Positions 32,030 through 40,333 of a stretch of 45,367 nucleotides of DNA are shown one piece after another. The translations under genes and the position numbers were made by a program. The stretch's first letter is position 1. Every line of letters begins with the position of its first letter. Below the pieces are notes generated by a model, which saw nothing but the letters and a program-made list of their open reading frames with translations, made no database searches and was not told the origin of the DNA. Location of the stretch: the NCBI GenBank assembly GCA_030529095.1, contig JAUMXN010000003.1:1-45367 (forward strand), read 5' to 3'. This DNA is from Candidatus Saccharimonadota bacterium (GTDB lineage Bacteria > Patescibacteriota > Saccharimonadia > Saccharimonadales > Saccharimonadaceae).

Positions 32030-32058
32030 AAAAATATCCCTGTTTAAGGGATATTTTT
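32030..32058 (-). terminator. intrinsic terminator of rpmH
   Basis: AAAAATATCCC and GGGATATTTTT form an 11-bp stem around a 7-base loop, with the T run on the minus strand side; it starts at the rpmH stop. Confidence 0.88.
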
Positions 32059-32195
32059 TAGGCGGTTAAACGAGCGCGGCCTTTGAGGCGGCGGCGAGCC
32101 AAGACTTTTTTGCCGTTCTTGGTTGCATTACGCTTCATGAAACCATGTTCCACAGCGCGTTGGCGCTTGTGTGGTTGGTATGTGCGTTTTGGCAT
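32058..32195 (-). CDS. rpmH: 50S ribosomal protein L34
   Basis: 45 residues, [20 protein letters not shown] then [20 protein letters not shown], the canonical L34 sequence. AAGGAA is 7-8 bases before the ATG; the longer open frame to 32276 would cross the promoter. L34 is part of the large ribosomal subunit and is a classic origin-proximal marker. Confidence 0.98.
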   Translation of the reverse strand: MPKRTYQPHKRQRAVEHGFMKRNATKNGKKVLARRRLKGRARLTA

Positions 32196-32235
32196 ATTAT
32201 TCCTTAAATTTTTAATATTTTCAAAATCTTGTCTT

Positions 32236-32264
32236 AGTATAGCGCATTTTTCCACATTTTTCAA
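32236..32264 (-). promoter_or_regulatory. sigma-70 promoter of rpmH
   Basis: Minus strand TTGAAA (32264-32259), 17-base spacer, TATACT (32241-32236). A DnaA box-like sequence (32248-32256) lies in the spacer. Confidence 0.75.
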
Positions 32265-32375
32265 GAAGTTTTCCACACTTGGAATAGAGATGGGGTTTTA
32301 ATTGTGGAAAAATCTCCCCTATAAAACTTTTTATTATTAGACCATAAAAAATTATAGATAAAAACCTGTGGAAAA
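32248..32375. other. DnaA box cluster upstream of dnaA (part of candidate oriC)
   Basis: Four exact copies of TTTTCCACA: plus strand at 32248-32256 and 32269-32277, minus strand (TGTGGAAAA) at 32303-32311 and 32367-32375. The region between rpmH and dnaA is 221 bases and A+T-rich. The arrangement is two boxes facing two others. Confidence 0.75.
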
Positions 32376-32395
32376 GTCCACAAGTCGTGTATAAT
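32367..32395 (+). promoter_or_regulatory. dnaA promoter with DnaA box over the -35
   Basis: TATAAT (32390-32395) with its -35 position (TGTGGA, 32367-32372) inside a DnaA box, suggesting autoregulation by DnaA. Confidence 0.6.
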
Positions 32396-32416
32396 AAAGC
32401 TCTGAAGGAGGCCAAA

Positions 32417-33778
32417 ATGTACGATGTATGGAAAAACGTGCTAGCAGAAATTGAGCAAAAAATTAGCTCCGAAAATTTTGCTACCTGGTTTTCTGGTACT
32501 TCGTTAATTTCTGCCGAAGGAGGCGAGATTAAGGTTGGCGTAAGAAATTCTTTCTTCGTCAAACAACTCCGCAACCGCTATTTTAAAGACATTAAATCCG
32601 CACTCGAAAACAATGGTATAGAAGTTAAAACTATTGATTTTGAGGTGGCGATGACCAATAAACCAAAAGTTAAGCCACGCGAGGTTACTTTTGCCGACAC
32701 CGCTTTTCAGGAGACTCTTAAAAAGAAGCGCGAGCAAATCAAGGAGGTTTCGGGTCATGATAATGGCTTAAATAATAAATATACTCTGTCTAATTTTGTG
32801 GTTGGGTCTAATAATGACCTGGCGGTTTCCGCTGCGCGTAATATTATTAGTGCTCCCGGCACCAGTTATAATCCATTTTTCCTTTATGGTGGTCCTGGTC
32901 TTGGTAAAACCCACCTGATTCAAGCAATCGGTAATGAAATTCTTAAAAATAACCCAAAAGCCAAAGTATTATATATTCCAATTTCACATTTCTATTCCGA
33001 TTTTGTTGATGCTGTCCAGAGCGGTAAAGGTAAAGAGTTCCATAAAAAATTTCAAAAACTTGATGTTTTAATTGTGGATGATATCCAGTTAATTGTTGGT
33101 AAGGAAAAAAGCCAGGAAGAATTCTTCACGATTTTTAACGATTTATATCAGCTTAATAAGCAAATTATTATTGCTTCAGATCGTCTACCAAACCAGATTA
33201 AAACTATGGATGAGCGCCTCGCTTCAAGGTTAACTTGGGGTGGTGCGTTTGATTTGCAGCTTCCTAAATTTGAGGATAAGTGCGCAATTCTTAAATCTAA
33301 AGCTGAGTTTGATGGAATCGATATTGAAGATGAGGCTATTGAATATATTGCAGAAAATATCAACACAAACATTCGTGATCTTGAAAGTGAGCTTGCAAAA
33401 ATCCATCTCACCGCTGATGTGCGTGGGGTAACCCCACTTGAATTAATTAAGAGTGGTGCTGTAAGTGTTCAAAAAACCTCCAAGATGCATACTATTTCGG
33501 CGCGCAATATCGTGGATAAAGTTGCCAAATATTATCAATTATCCGTAAAAGAAATGTGTGGAAAGAGTCGTGTATCTAATATTAAGACCGCCAGGCAAGT
33601 TGCAATGTTTTTACTTTCAAAAGAACTTGGGATGTCTACCACTAAAATCGCTGATGAAGTCGGTGTAAAAGACCATACTACCGTAATGCATGGTGTTAAA
33701 AAAATCGATTCTGATCTTAAATTCAACTTCGTATTACGTGATCAAATCGAAGAGATTAAGGAGCGAGTTTATGGCTAA
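32417..33778 (+). CDS. dnaA: chromosomal replication initiator protein DnaA
   Basis: 453 residues, normal. Domain I at 1-70 (VWKNVLAEIEQKISSENFAT), a short linker, then the AAA+ domain with Walker A GGPGLGKT (158-165) and Walker B LIVDDIQLI (near 219-226), and the C-terminal helix-turn-helix with signature VGVKDHTTVMHGVKKI near 415-430. It binds DnaA boxes and melts oriC. GAAGGAGG 5-6 bases before the ATG at 32417 fixes the start. Confidence 0.98.
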   Translation: MYDVWKNVLAEIEQKISSENFATWFSGTSLISAEGGEIKVGVRNSFFVKQLRNRYFKDIKSALENNGIEVKTIDFEVAMTNKPKVKPREVTFADTAFQETLKKKREQIKEVSGHDNGLNNKYTLSNFVVGSNNDLAVSAARNIISAPGTSYNPFFLYGGPGLGKTHLIQAIGNEILKNNPKAKVLYIPISHFYSDFVDAVQSGKGKEFHKKFQKLDVLIVDDIQLIVGKEKSQEEFFTIFNDLYQLNKQIIIASDRLPNQIKTMDERLASRLTWGGAFDLQLPKFEDKCAILKSKAEFDGIDIEDEAIEYIAENINTNIRDLESELAKIHLTADVRGVTPLELIKSGAVSVQKTSKMHTISARNIVDKVAKYYQLSVKEMCGKSRVSNIKTARQVAMFLLSKELGMSTTKIADEVGVKDHTTVMHGVKKIDSDLKFNFVLRDQIEEIKERVYG

Positions 33779-34001
33779 AATGTGGAAAAACCCGTGTAAA
33801 AATCTGTCTAAAAGTATGTTAAAAATTTGTGTAAGAAAAAGTGGAAAAGTTAATATAGTGAGTTTTCCGCAGGGTTTTTACAAAGTTTTGAAGATAGTTT
33901 TCAACAAAAAATTCTATCTATTAAATAGGGAGGTTTTACACAATTTCCACAGAGCCTATTACTACAATTAATAATTATTTAATAAAAGGAAGGTTAGTTA
34001 A
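33779..34001. other. candidate oriC, dnaA-dnaN intergenic region
   Basis: 223 bases without a gene. TGTGGAAAA at 33781-33789 matches the box exactly; near matches are AGTGGAAAA (33840-33848), TTTTACACA (33934-33942) and ATTTCCACA (33943-33951). The right end (about 33958-33985) is almost pure A+T and could be the unwinding element. A ribosome site AAAGGAAGG precedes dnaN. Confidence 0.75.
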
Positions 34002-35102
34002 ATGAAAATCGAAGTAACACAAGAAAAACTTTCAAAAGCATTAAATATTGTGAGTCGTATAGCTAATGGTCGTGTGACTTTGCCTGTACTTAACAATGTA
34101 TTAATGCGGGTTGATAATAAAAAAGTAACCCTTACCACTACTAACCTAGATATGGCAGTAGTAGATTATCTTCCAGTTTCTAAATCTGAAGATGGCGTAG
34201 TGACTGTACCAGCTAGACTTCTTGCAGAGTTTGTTTCTAATCTTCCAAAAGGTGAGAATATTGAAATCTCAGCCAAAGATACCAGGGTTACAATTAAAGC
34301 TGGTAAATATTCTTCCGTAATTAATGGTACTTTAGCAGATGATTTTCCTGAACTTCCTGAGATTGATGAGAAAAAAGCCGTAGTATTTAAGATTGGTGTG
34401 GACGAATTTAAAACCAGTGTTAATCAAGTAATTATCGCTAGTTCTAATGATTTGACTCGTCCAGCTTTAACTGGTGTGTATTTTAATACAATCAATAAAG
34501 AACTCGCGGTAGCCGCAACCGATGGTTATAGATTGGCTGAAAAAATTTTAGTCGATAAAGTTGAGAGCGAAGTAGCTGCAATTGTGCCAACCAATTCTTT
34601 GCAAGAAGTGATGCGCTCTTTAAGTGATGATATTGATGAAATTGAAATGTCATTTAGTGAAGATTTGGTGCGCTTTAGGATGGGTGAGGTTGAGATTATT
34701 TCTAAATTGATCGACGGATCTTTCCCGGAATATCGCAAACTATTCCCTACTGATAACGATATTGAGGTTACTCTACCAAAAGATGAGTTGATGCGTGTTA
34801 CTAAACTTGCAGCACTTTTTGCACGTGAGGTTGGTGGATCTATTGCTTGTGAGAGCAAGAAGCCAAATAGTTTCTCGGTAAAATCGGTGGCTAATGAGTT
34901 TGGTGAGAATGATTCTGAGATTGAGACCGAAGTAAAGGTTGAAGGTAAAGTTAATCTTAATTCCCGCTTCCTAATCGATGCCTTAAATGCTATGGATGAA
35001 GATAAAATTGTGTTTACTTTTGCTTCGAAGATTTCACCAGTGTTAATTAAGAATGTTAAGAGTAAAAAATATACGCATATTATTATGCCGCTAAATTCAT
35101 GA
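34002..35102 (+). CDS. dnaN: DNA polymerase III beta subunit (sliding clamp)
   Basis: 366 residues, normal length. Three repeated clamp domains: KIEVTQEKLSKALNIVSRIA at the start, FKTSVNQVIIASSNDLTRPALTGV in the second, and the end FTFASKISPVLIKNVKSKKY-THIIMPLNS in the third, close to the family pattern (P-x-R/I...IMP). It holds the polymerase on DNA. AAGGAAGG precedes the ATG. Its TGA overlaps the recF ATG, so the two genes are translationally coupled. Confidence 0.98.
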   Translation: MKIEVTQEKLSKALNIVSRIANGRVTLPVLNNVLMRVDNKKVTLTTTNLDMAVVDYLPVSKSEDGVVTVPARLLAEFVSNLPKGENIEISAKDTRVTIKAGKYSSVINGTLADDFPELPEIDEKKAVVFKIGVDEFKTSVNQVIIASSNDLTRPALTGVYFNTINKELAVAATDGYRLAEKILVDKVESEVAAIVPTNSLQEVMRSLSDDIDEIEMSFSEDLVRFRMGEVEIISKLIDGSFPEYRKLFPTDNDIEVTLPKDELMRVTKLAALFAREVGGSIACESKKPNSFSVKSVANEFGENDSEIETEVKVEGKVNLNSRFLIDALNAMDEDKIVFTFASKISPVLIKNVKSKKYTHIIMPLNS

Positions 35103-36097
35103 TTATAAAATCGATTAAATTAGTGAATTTTCGTAATCACTCTGAATATTTATTAGAGTGTAAGGATTCGGTTTCTTTAATTTTGGGGCAAAATGGATGT
35201 GGTAAAACATCAGTACTTGAGGCGATTTATATTTTAACCAGAGGTAAAAGTTTCCGCGCGGTGGACGCAGAGATTTTGAAAAGAGGTGAAGGTTTTTATC
35301 GAATCGAGATGGAATATGAAAATGGTGAGAAAAATGTTGCGACTTATGATGGAAAAGATAAAACTTTTACAATCGTTGATAAAAAATCTAAGAGATTACC
35401 GAAGAAAAACAAATATCCAGTAGTGTTGTTTTTACCATCTGACCTTAATTTAATTTCTACTTCCCCAGTAAAGCGTCGTGATTATTTTGATCGAATTTTT
35501 AGTCAATTTGACGAGAAGTATAATGATTCGCTTTTGCGCTACGAGAAGGCTTTGAAGCAGCGAAACGAGCTTTTAAAGCGGGATTTTGTGAGCCGAGACA
35601 TGATGTTTTCGTGGAATATATTACTTGCTAAGTATGGCGCAGAAATTGCGAAATTTAGAAGGCAATTTATTGATGAGATAAATGAAAAATTCACCAAAAT
35701 GTATCGCTCGATCGCGGATAATCAAGATGAGGTTGAAATTAAAATTGAGAGTTTGGCGAGCGAAAATAGCGACGAATACTTGAAATTGTTGGAGGCGGGG
35801 TTTGAAAAAGACTTAGCGTTGGGGCATACGAGTTTTGGGGTACATAGAGACGATTTTGTATTTATGTTTAATGGAAAAATTGCCGATGGCTCAGCTTCTA
35901 GAGGTGAGACACGCTCGATGATTTTGGCGCTTAAATTTATCGAAGCAGAGATGATTTTGAGTAAATTAGGCAAGCGTCCAATTGTTTTGCTTGATGATGT
36001 ATTCTCTGAGCTCGACGAGACGAGGCGCAAGTGTTTGGTTGAGAACTTCCGTGACAACCAAGTTATTATTACGAGTGTTGAGGGGTTTAGTAGTTAA
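35099..36097 (+). CDS. recF: DNA replication and repair protein RecF
   Basis: 332 residues, a little shorter than the usual 360. MIIKSIKLVNFRNH start, Walker A GQNGCGKT (30-37), the SxG motif SRGETRSMILALKF and Walker B PIVLLDDVFSELDETRR near the end. It helps load RecA at gaps through RecO and RecR. The stop is TAA at 36095-36097. The last 132 bases are also covered, antisense, by the 3' end of the large minus-strand gene. Confidence 0.96.
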   Translation: MIIKSIKLVNFRNHSEYLLECKDSVSLILGQNGCGKTSVLEAIYILTRGKSFRAVDAEILKRGEGFYRIEMEYENGEKNVATYDGKDKTFTIVDKKSKRLPKKNKYPVVLFLPSDLNLISTSPVKRRDYFDRIFSQFDEKYNDSLLRYEKALKQRNELLKRDFVSRDMMFSWNILLAKYGAEIAKFRRQFIDEINEKFTKMYRSIADNQDEVEIKIESLASENSDEYLKLLEAGFEKDLALGHTSFGVHRDDFVFMFNGKIADGSASRGETRSMILALKFIEAEMILSKLGKRPIVLLDDVFSELDETRRKCLVENFRDNQVIITSVEGFSS

Positions 36098-38380
36098 TTC
36101 TTCTTGAGATTTTTGAGGAGCTAAGGCTTCTTTTTTATCTATAGTAGCAAGGCTGGTGTAGGTGGTTTTTGGGTGTTCTTTATAATATTCTTTGGTGAAA
36201 GCCACGACCGAATTAATAGTTCCCTCGCAGCCCGGAAGGCTTTGATAGGCGGTTTGATCGGTTGAGTAAGCTTTAAGAATAGAGACGGCGCGGTTGATAG
36301 AAACATAGCGTTGGGCGTATTTATAATTATTCCAATATGGGTTGGAAGATGAATTAACAAAGGCTGCGCCGGTGGCGATAGCTTTGTCTTCTTCGGAAGA
36401 TTCATTAAATAATGAAATAAGGGTGGATGGATCGCTAAGAGCGCGCAAAACATCTGAACCACTCTTAATACCAGAGAGAACTCCACCATCGATGGTGCCG
36501 AATGGTGAGACGCGATTGTTGTTATAGATGATAAAATCTGCGAGGTAGGAATCTTTTTTAATCTGGCGATTGCCGGACTCATCTAGATAAGTATTTTGTT
36601 CGACGAAGTTGAGATAATCACTATTATTATATGGATCGTGTTGGGTAGAAGTATCAAAGGAAGCGATTAATGAACAGTGTGCGGTGCCAACGGCGCCAAT
36701 TGTGGCATAAGTCTCACAATCACCGAAGCTGGTAAGAAGACTATTGGCGTTGTCTTCTGCGTAGGTGTTTGGAGTGAGACTGGCGATAGCATCAGTGACT
36801 AAACTAGTAAGAGAGCTAGCTTTGGTGATTACCGGGATGAGTTGGTAAGCGATCGAACCAAAGAAAGTGTTTTTATTGGTAATATCGAATGGGCCAAGAT
36901 CTAAACTTTCTGCCGCGCTATTTAAAGTGGCGATTTGGTGAACCTGATTATAATAACTGATCGCTGCGCCATCGTCACTGGCGGTGGCACCACTACCATT
37001 CATGGCGAGTTTACGGCCGACATTTACAGCCCCTTCAACCAACATCTCTCCAGCAGTAATACCATAGATAGAAACTTGGTTTTTGATGAGGGAACTTGAG
37101 ATTGTTGGGATAATTGGCGCGAGTACTGATAGTTCGACGGTTTGTAAGCCGCTAGATAAGAAGCGGGCGACCACGCCGGTGGAGTTTGAAAATGAAGACA
37201 CGGTTGATTCAATCGCTTGAGCGATTGGGTTTTGGACCGTTTGAATTGTGGCGGTGTTTAAATTAAGTTGATTTTCGACGGTTTTTAAGATGCGGTCTGA
37301 AGAGTAATTTTTAGAATCGGCAACTTTGATTGGTTTACCTGAGAGCACGGCGTTAAGAGCTGGTGAATCCATTGGTGAGCCGTTTTTGGTAACGACTTCG
37401 CCGGTTTCTGTATTAACTACCTCGGAAGAATGCGAAGTAGTAAGGAAGCTCATTACGTCGTGGATATAAGAATCGTTGCCTTCGCCAGCTTTCATTTTGT
37501 CTATATTTTCCATGAAATAAACAAAGAGGCGGCTGGAGCGTTGTTCTTTGGTCATAGTGTCGGCAACTTTGAGCGCATCAGCGGTATTGAGCGCGGCTTC
37601 GGTGGTGGTAGCGGCGGCGTTTTTATTGCGGACGGAGTCGACGAGCTCTTCGGCGGAAGCGTCTTTGGTGGTGGCGCTGTCACCAGTGGCTTCGTAAACT
37701 ACGACGGTTTTGGTTTGACCGTTTTCATCAGTAACTTGCTTGGTGGTTTTGGAAACACTGTTAAAATTAATGTCGCTAGTTCCCTCAACTGTTTTATCGA
37801 GGGTGTCTTTAAAACCGCCTTCAACATAAGAACTATTACGATTCACGCCGAGATCTTTAAAAGTTTGGTTGGCGGCGTCATCGTAATAGAAGGCAGTACA
37901 AGAATAAGTGGCTTCATTGAACGCTTTATAGAGTTTGGTGTCGCTCTGAAAAGCGTCAAAAAGTTTGTCACCACTCAAGAATTTGTCGCCGCTTTTTAAG
38001 AGGGTGCCGTGTGGATCTTCGGTAAACTCATTGTTTTCGTTAAGATAACCAATCTGGTATCCGGAATTTTTTAGATTAGCGACAGTGTCGGATGGGGCGG
38101 AACCTTGTCTTAAGGTTTCGATGAAAGCCCATTCTTTATCAATGGTGCCGTTAGCGCATTGAATATCAGTGACTTCGACAAGGTTGGTTTTAATAAGGTC
38201 AGGGACAAATTCGCCAGCGCTAAAGAAGAAAACGATGATGCCGACGGCTAGAAAAAGAAAAGCCCCCAGAGCTGCGCCACCCTTTTTTAGCAGACCTTTT
38301 TTCTTTTTTGACTTAGGGCCTGGTGCACTTGCGTTATAAAAAGAAGGATTGTGCTCGAGCGCCCGGATTTCGTCGACCAT
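35966..38380 (-). CDS. large membrane-anchored extracellular protein, unknown function
   Basis: 804 residues from the chosen start. A Lys-rich cytoplasmic stretch (KSKKKKGLLKKGG) and one hydrophobic helix (about 35-57) place the remaining 740 residues outside. That part is Ser/Thr/Asn/Asp-rich with few Cys, no repeats I can see, and helices around ADTMTKEQRSSRLFVYFMEN and VARFLSSGLQTVELSVLAPI. I do not recognise a family. TATAAT at 38395-38390 ends 9 bases before the ATG at 38380; the ATG at 38389 touches the box and is unlikely. The last 43 or so residues are encoded antisense to recF. A surface or secretion-linked role is possible. Confidence 0.75.
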   Translation of the reverse strand: MVDEIRALEHNPSFYNASAPGPKSKKKKGLLKKGGAALGAFLFLAVGIIVFFFSAGEFVPDLIKTNLVEVTDIQCANGTIDKEWAFIETLRQGSAPSDTVANLKNSGYQIGYLNENNEFTEDPHGTLLKSGDKFLSGDKLFDAFQSDTKLYKAFNEATYSCTAFYYDDAANQTFKDLGVNRNSSYVEGGFKDTLDKTVEGTSDINFNSVSKTTKQVTDENGQTKTVVVYEATGDSATTKDASAEELVDSVRNKNAAATTTEAALNTADALKVADTMTKEQRSSRLFVYFMENIDKMKAGEGNDSYIHDVMSFLTTSHSSEVVNTETGEVVTKNGSPMDSPALNAVLSGKPIKVADSKNYSSDRILKTVENQLNLNTATIQTVQNPIAQAIESTVSSFSNSTGVVARFLSSGLQTVELSVLAPIIPTISSSLIKNQVSIYGITAGEMLVEGAVNVGRKLAMNGSGATASDDGAAISYYNQVHQIATLNSAAESLDLGPFDITNKNTFFGSIAYQLIPVITKASSLTSLVTDAIASLTPNTYAEDNANSLLTSFGDCETYATIGAVGTAHCSLIASFDTSTQHDPYNNSDYLNFVEQNTYLDESGNRQIKKDSYLADFIIYNNNRVSPFGTIDGGVLSGIKSGSDVLRALSDPSTLISLFNESSEEDKAIATGAAFVNSSSNPYWNNYKYAQRYVSINRAVSILKAYSTDQTAYQSLPGCEGTINSVVAFTKEYYKEHPKTTYTSLATIDKKEALAPQKSQEELTTKPLNTRNNNLVVTEVLNQTLAPRLVELREYIIKQNNWTLA

Positions 38381-38389
38381 AATACTCAT

Positions 38390-38395
38390 ATTATA
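38390..38395 (-). promoter_or_regulatory. -10 box of the 35966-38380 gene
   Basis: Minus strand TATAAT; it decides the start at 38380 instead of 38389. Confidence 0.55.
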
Positions 38396-38427
38396 ACCAA
38401 AAACAACATAAAAGTAAAGGGGTGGTG

Positions 38428-38436
38428 TGGTATAAT
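38428..38436 (+). promoter_or_regulatory. extended -10 promoter, leaderless start of the rRNA methyltransferase gene
   Basis: TGG-TATAAT (box 38431-38436) ending 8 bases before the ATG at 38445. Confidence 0.65.
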
Positions 38437-38444
38437 TAATAGCA

Positions 38445-39593
38445 ATGGAAGCTGTTTTAGTTGAGAAAATTATCCCTGGTGGACAGGCGCTTGGAACGCT
38501 CGCGGATGGGCGAAAGATTTTTTTCTGGAATGCTTTGCCGGGCGAAACTGTGACTGAGTATGAAATTACTAAGAAAAAGTCGCATTATTTTGAAGCGATT
38601 GCGACTAAAATTGAGAATCCTTCCCCGCGCCGCATAGAGCCTAAAGATGAGTGTTTTTTGGCGACTTCGCCGTGGCAGATAATTAATTTTGATTATGAAC
38701 AGCAGTTGAAAGGTGAGCTAGTGCAAGAGGTGTTTAGGCAGAACCAGATTGAGATCGAGGTACCAGAAGTGGTAAGCGATGGGAAAGAATATGGCTATCG
38801 TAACAAGATGGAATATGCTCTTTATTATGATTTTGATGATGAAAAAATTCATCTGGCCTTTCATCAGCGCGGCTCACACCGCAAGATGTCTATTAAACAA
38901 TCATCGATTGAACGACCAGAAATTTTTGCGCATGCACAGAGTGTAGTAGATGATTTGAATGCGCGTGGCGAAGAGGCGCGCAAGTATCAGTCTTTGCTTC
39001 TGCGCTGTAATCAGGCTGGTGAGGTAAGCGGTGGTTTGTTTGAAAATCATCAACCACACCCAGTGTTTGAAAAATTGAAAGACACGATTTTAGGACATGA
39101 ATATTCTTATTCCCCGAATGGCTTTTTCCAGATTAATTTGCCGGTTTACGAGATGGCTCTAGCAGAGATTAGAAAATATGTGGAGCCAGGTAGGGTGCTT
39201 GATCTTTATTCTGGCGTGGGGACGATTGGACTCTCGGTGGCAGAAGATGCAATTTTGGTGGAAAGCAATAAAGCGGCTTACTTAGAAGCGGTTGAAAATG
39301 CCAAAAGGACAGGGGCGAAGGCGGTGTTAGCAAAGTCGGAGGAAGTGTTGGATTATATTGAGCCAGATATGACGGTAATTGTGGACCCACCAAGGGCTGG
39401 GTGTGATAAAAAATTGATTGAAAAGTTGCTCGAGGTGCATCCGAAAAAGATTATTTATCTCTCTTGTAATCCGGCGACTCAGGCGCGTGATGTGAAGATG
39501 TTACTTGATGGTTACAATATTGAGGCGATGAAGACTTTTAATTTCTTCCCGCGCACACCACATATTGAAAACTTAGTAATATTATCAAAATAA
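38445..39593 (+). CDS. TrmA/RlmD family RNA (uracil-5-)-methyltransferase
   Basis: 382 residues. An N-terminal TRAM-like domain (1-60) precedes the methyltransferase core: FFQINLPVYEMAL, RVLDLYSGVGTIGLSVA (SAM loop), VDPPRAGCDKKL, LSCNPATQARD with the catalytic Cys, and the closing FFPRTPHIENLVIL with the catalytic Glu. It methylates C5 of a uridine in rRNA or tRNA. The C-x5-C-x2-C iron-sulfur ligands of RlmD are absent (only Cys70 remains in the region EPKDECFLATSPW), so no cluster is expected. Followed 8 bases later by the HD gene. Confidence 0.92.
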   Translation: MEAVLVEKIIPGGQALGTLADGRKIFFWNALPGETVTEYEITKKKSHYFEAIATKIENPSPRRIEPKDECFLATSPWQIINFDYEQQLKGELVQEVFRQNQIEIEVPEVVSDGKEYGYRNKMEYALYYDFDDEKIHLAFHQRGSHRKMSIKQSSIERPEIFAHAQSVVDDLNARGEEARKYQSLLLRCNQAGEVSGGLFENHQPHPVFEKLKDTILGHEYSYSPNGFFQINLPVYEMALAEIRKYVEPGRVLDLYSGVGTIGLSVAEDAILVESNKAAYLEAVENAKRTGAKAVLAKSEEVLDYIEPDMTVIVDPPRAGCDKKLIEKLLEVHPKKIIYLSCNPATQARDVKMLLDGYNIEAMKTFNFFPRTPHIENLVILSK

Positions 39594-39601
39594 GGAGGCA
39601 A

Positions 39602-40192
39602 ATGTTCCCTGATAGGCAAGAAGCTGAAAGATTATTAAAAGAGGCTGAAACAATGAACTCGGGCCCATGGGGAAATCATAGCCGGGTGGTGGCTTACTCC
39701 GCAGAAAGAATCGCGAGCTTATCTGGTCTTGATGTGGATAAGGCTTATGTGTTGGGGCTTCTACATGATATTGGCAGGAGATACGGTAGGAGTCATTTGA
39801 AACATGTTAGTGACGGATATAATTTTATGATGTCGCTTGGCTACGATGCGGTGGCAAAGGTTTGTTTAACGCATTCTTTTGATGAGCATCCAGAGGTGAA
39901 AAGATTCATTGGTAATGCCGATATTACGGATGATGAAAAAGCAAAGCTAGATAAAGCCCTAAAAGAAGTGCAGATTGATGATTATGATCGATTAATTCAG
40001 CTTTGCGATGCGATTGCTGGGACCGATAGAATAGTAGATGTTGTAGAGAGAATGAGCGACGTGAAGGTGCGTTATGGCTCATACGATCAGCAAAAATGGG
40101 ATACGAATTTGGCGCTGAAAGCTTATTTTGAACAAAAAATGGGCCGTGATTTATACGAAGCTTTAGAAAAGGATTCTTTTGTTCTAAATTAA
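39602..40192 (+). CDS. HD-domain phosphohydrolase
   Basis: 196 residues. HD-domain metal ligands are visible: WGNHSRVVAYSA (His26), LLHDIGRRYG (His55, Asp56), CLTHSFDEHP and a later Asp in LCDAIAGTDR. Such proteins hydrolyse phosphate esters such as nucleotides; the substrate is unknown. A GGAGG site 4-8 bases before the ATG and the 8-base gap after the methyltransferase gene indicate an operon. Confidence 0.88.
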   Translation: MFPDRQEAERLLKEAETMNSGPWGNHSRVVAYSAERIASLSGLDVDKAYVLGLLHDIGRRYGRSHLKHVSDGYNFMMSLGYDAVAKVCLTHSFDEHPEVKRFIGNADITDDEKAKLDKALKEVQIDDYDRLIQLCDAIAGTDRIVDVVERMSDVKVRYGSYDQQKWDTNLALKAYFEQKMGRDLYEALEKDSFVLN

Positions 40193-40201
40193 CCAACTTT
40201 A

Positions 40202-40210
40202 TGGTATAAT
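40202..40210 (+). promoter_or_regulatory. extended -10 promoter of tRNA-Ser(GGA)
   Basis: TGG-TATAAT (box 40205-40210), 10 bases before the tRNA; no clear -35. Confidence 0.6.
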
Positions 40211-40220
40211 TTTCCCAGAT

Positions 40221-40310
40221 GGAAGTGTGTCCGAGTGGTTTAAGGAGCACGCTTGGAAAGCGTGTGTGCGGGCAACCGTACCGGAGGTTCGAATCCTCTC
40301 GCTTCCGCCA
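40221..40310 (+). tRNA. tRNA-Ser(GGA)
   Basis: Acceptor GGAAGTG pairs with CGCTTCC (40300-40306, one G-T), then G73 and encoded CCA. Anticodon stem CACGC/GCGTG closes TTGGAAA with anticodon GGA, reading TCC/TCT. Long variable arm; GTTCGAATC T-loop. Confidence 0.95.
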
Positions 40311-40333
40311 AAATTTTTTATTTAGAGGAAAAT

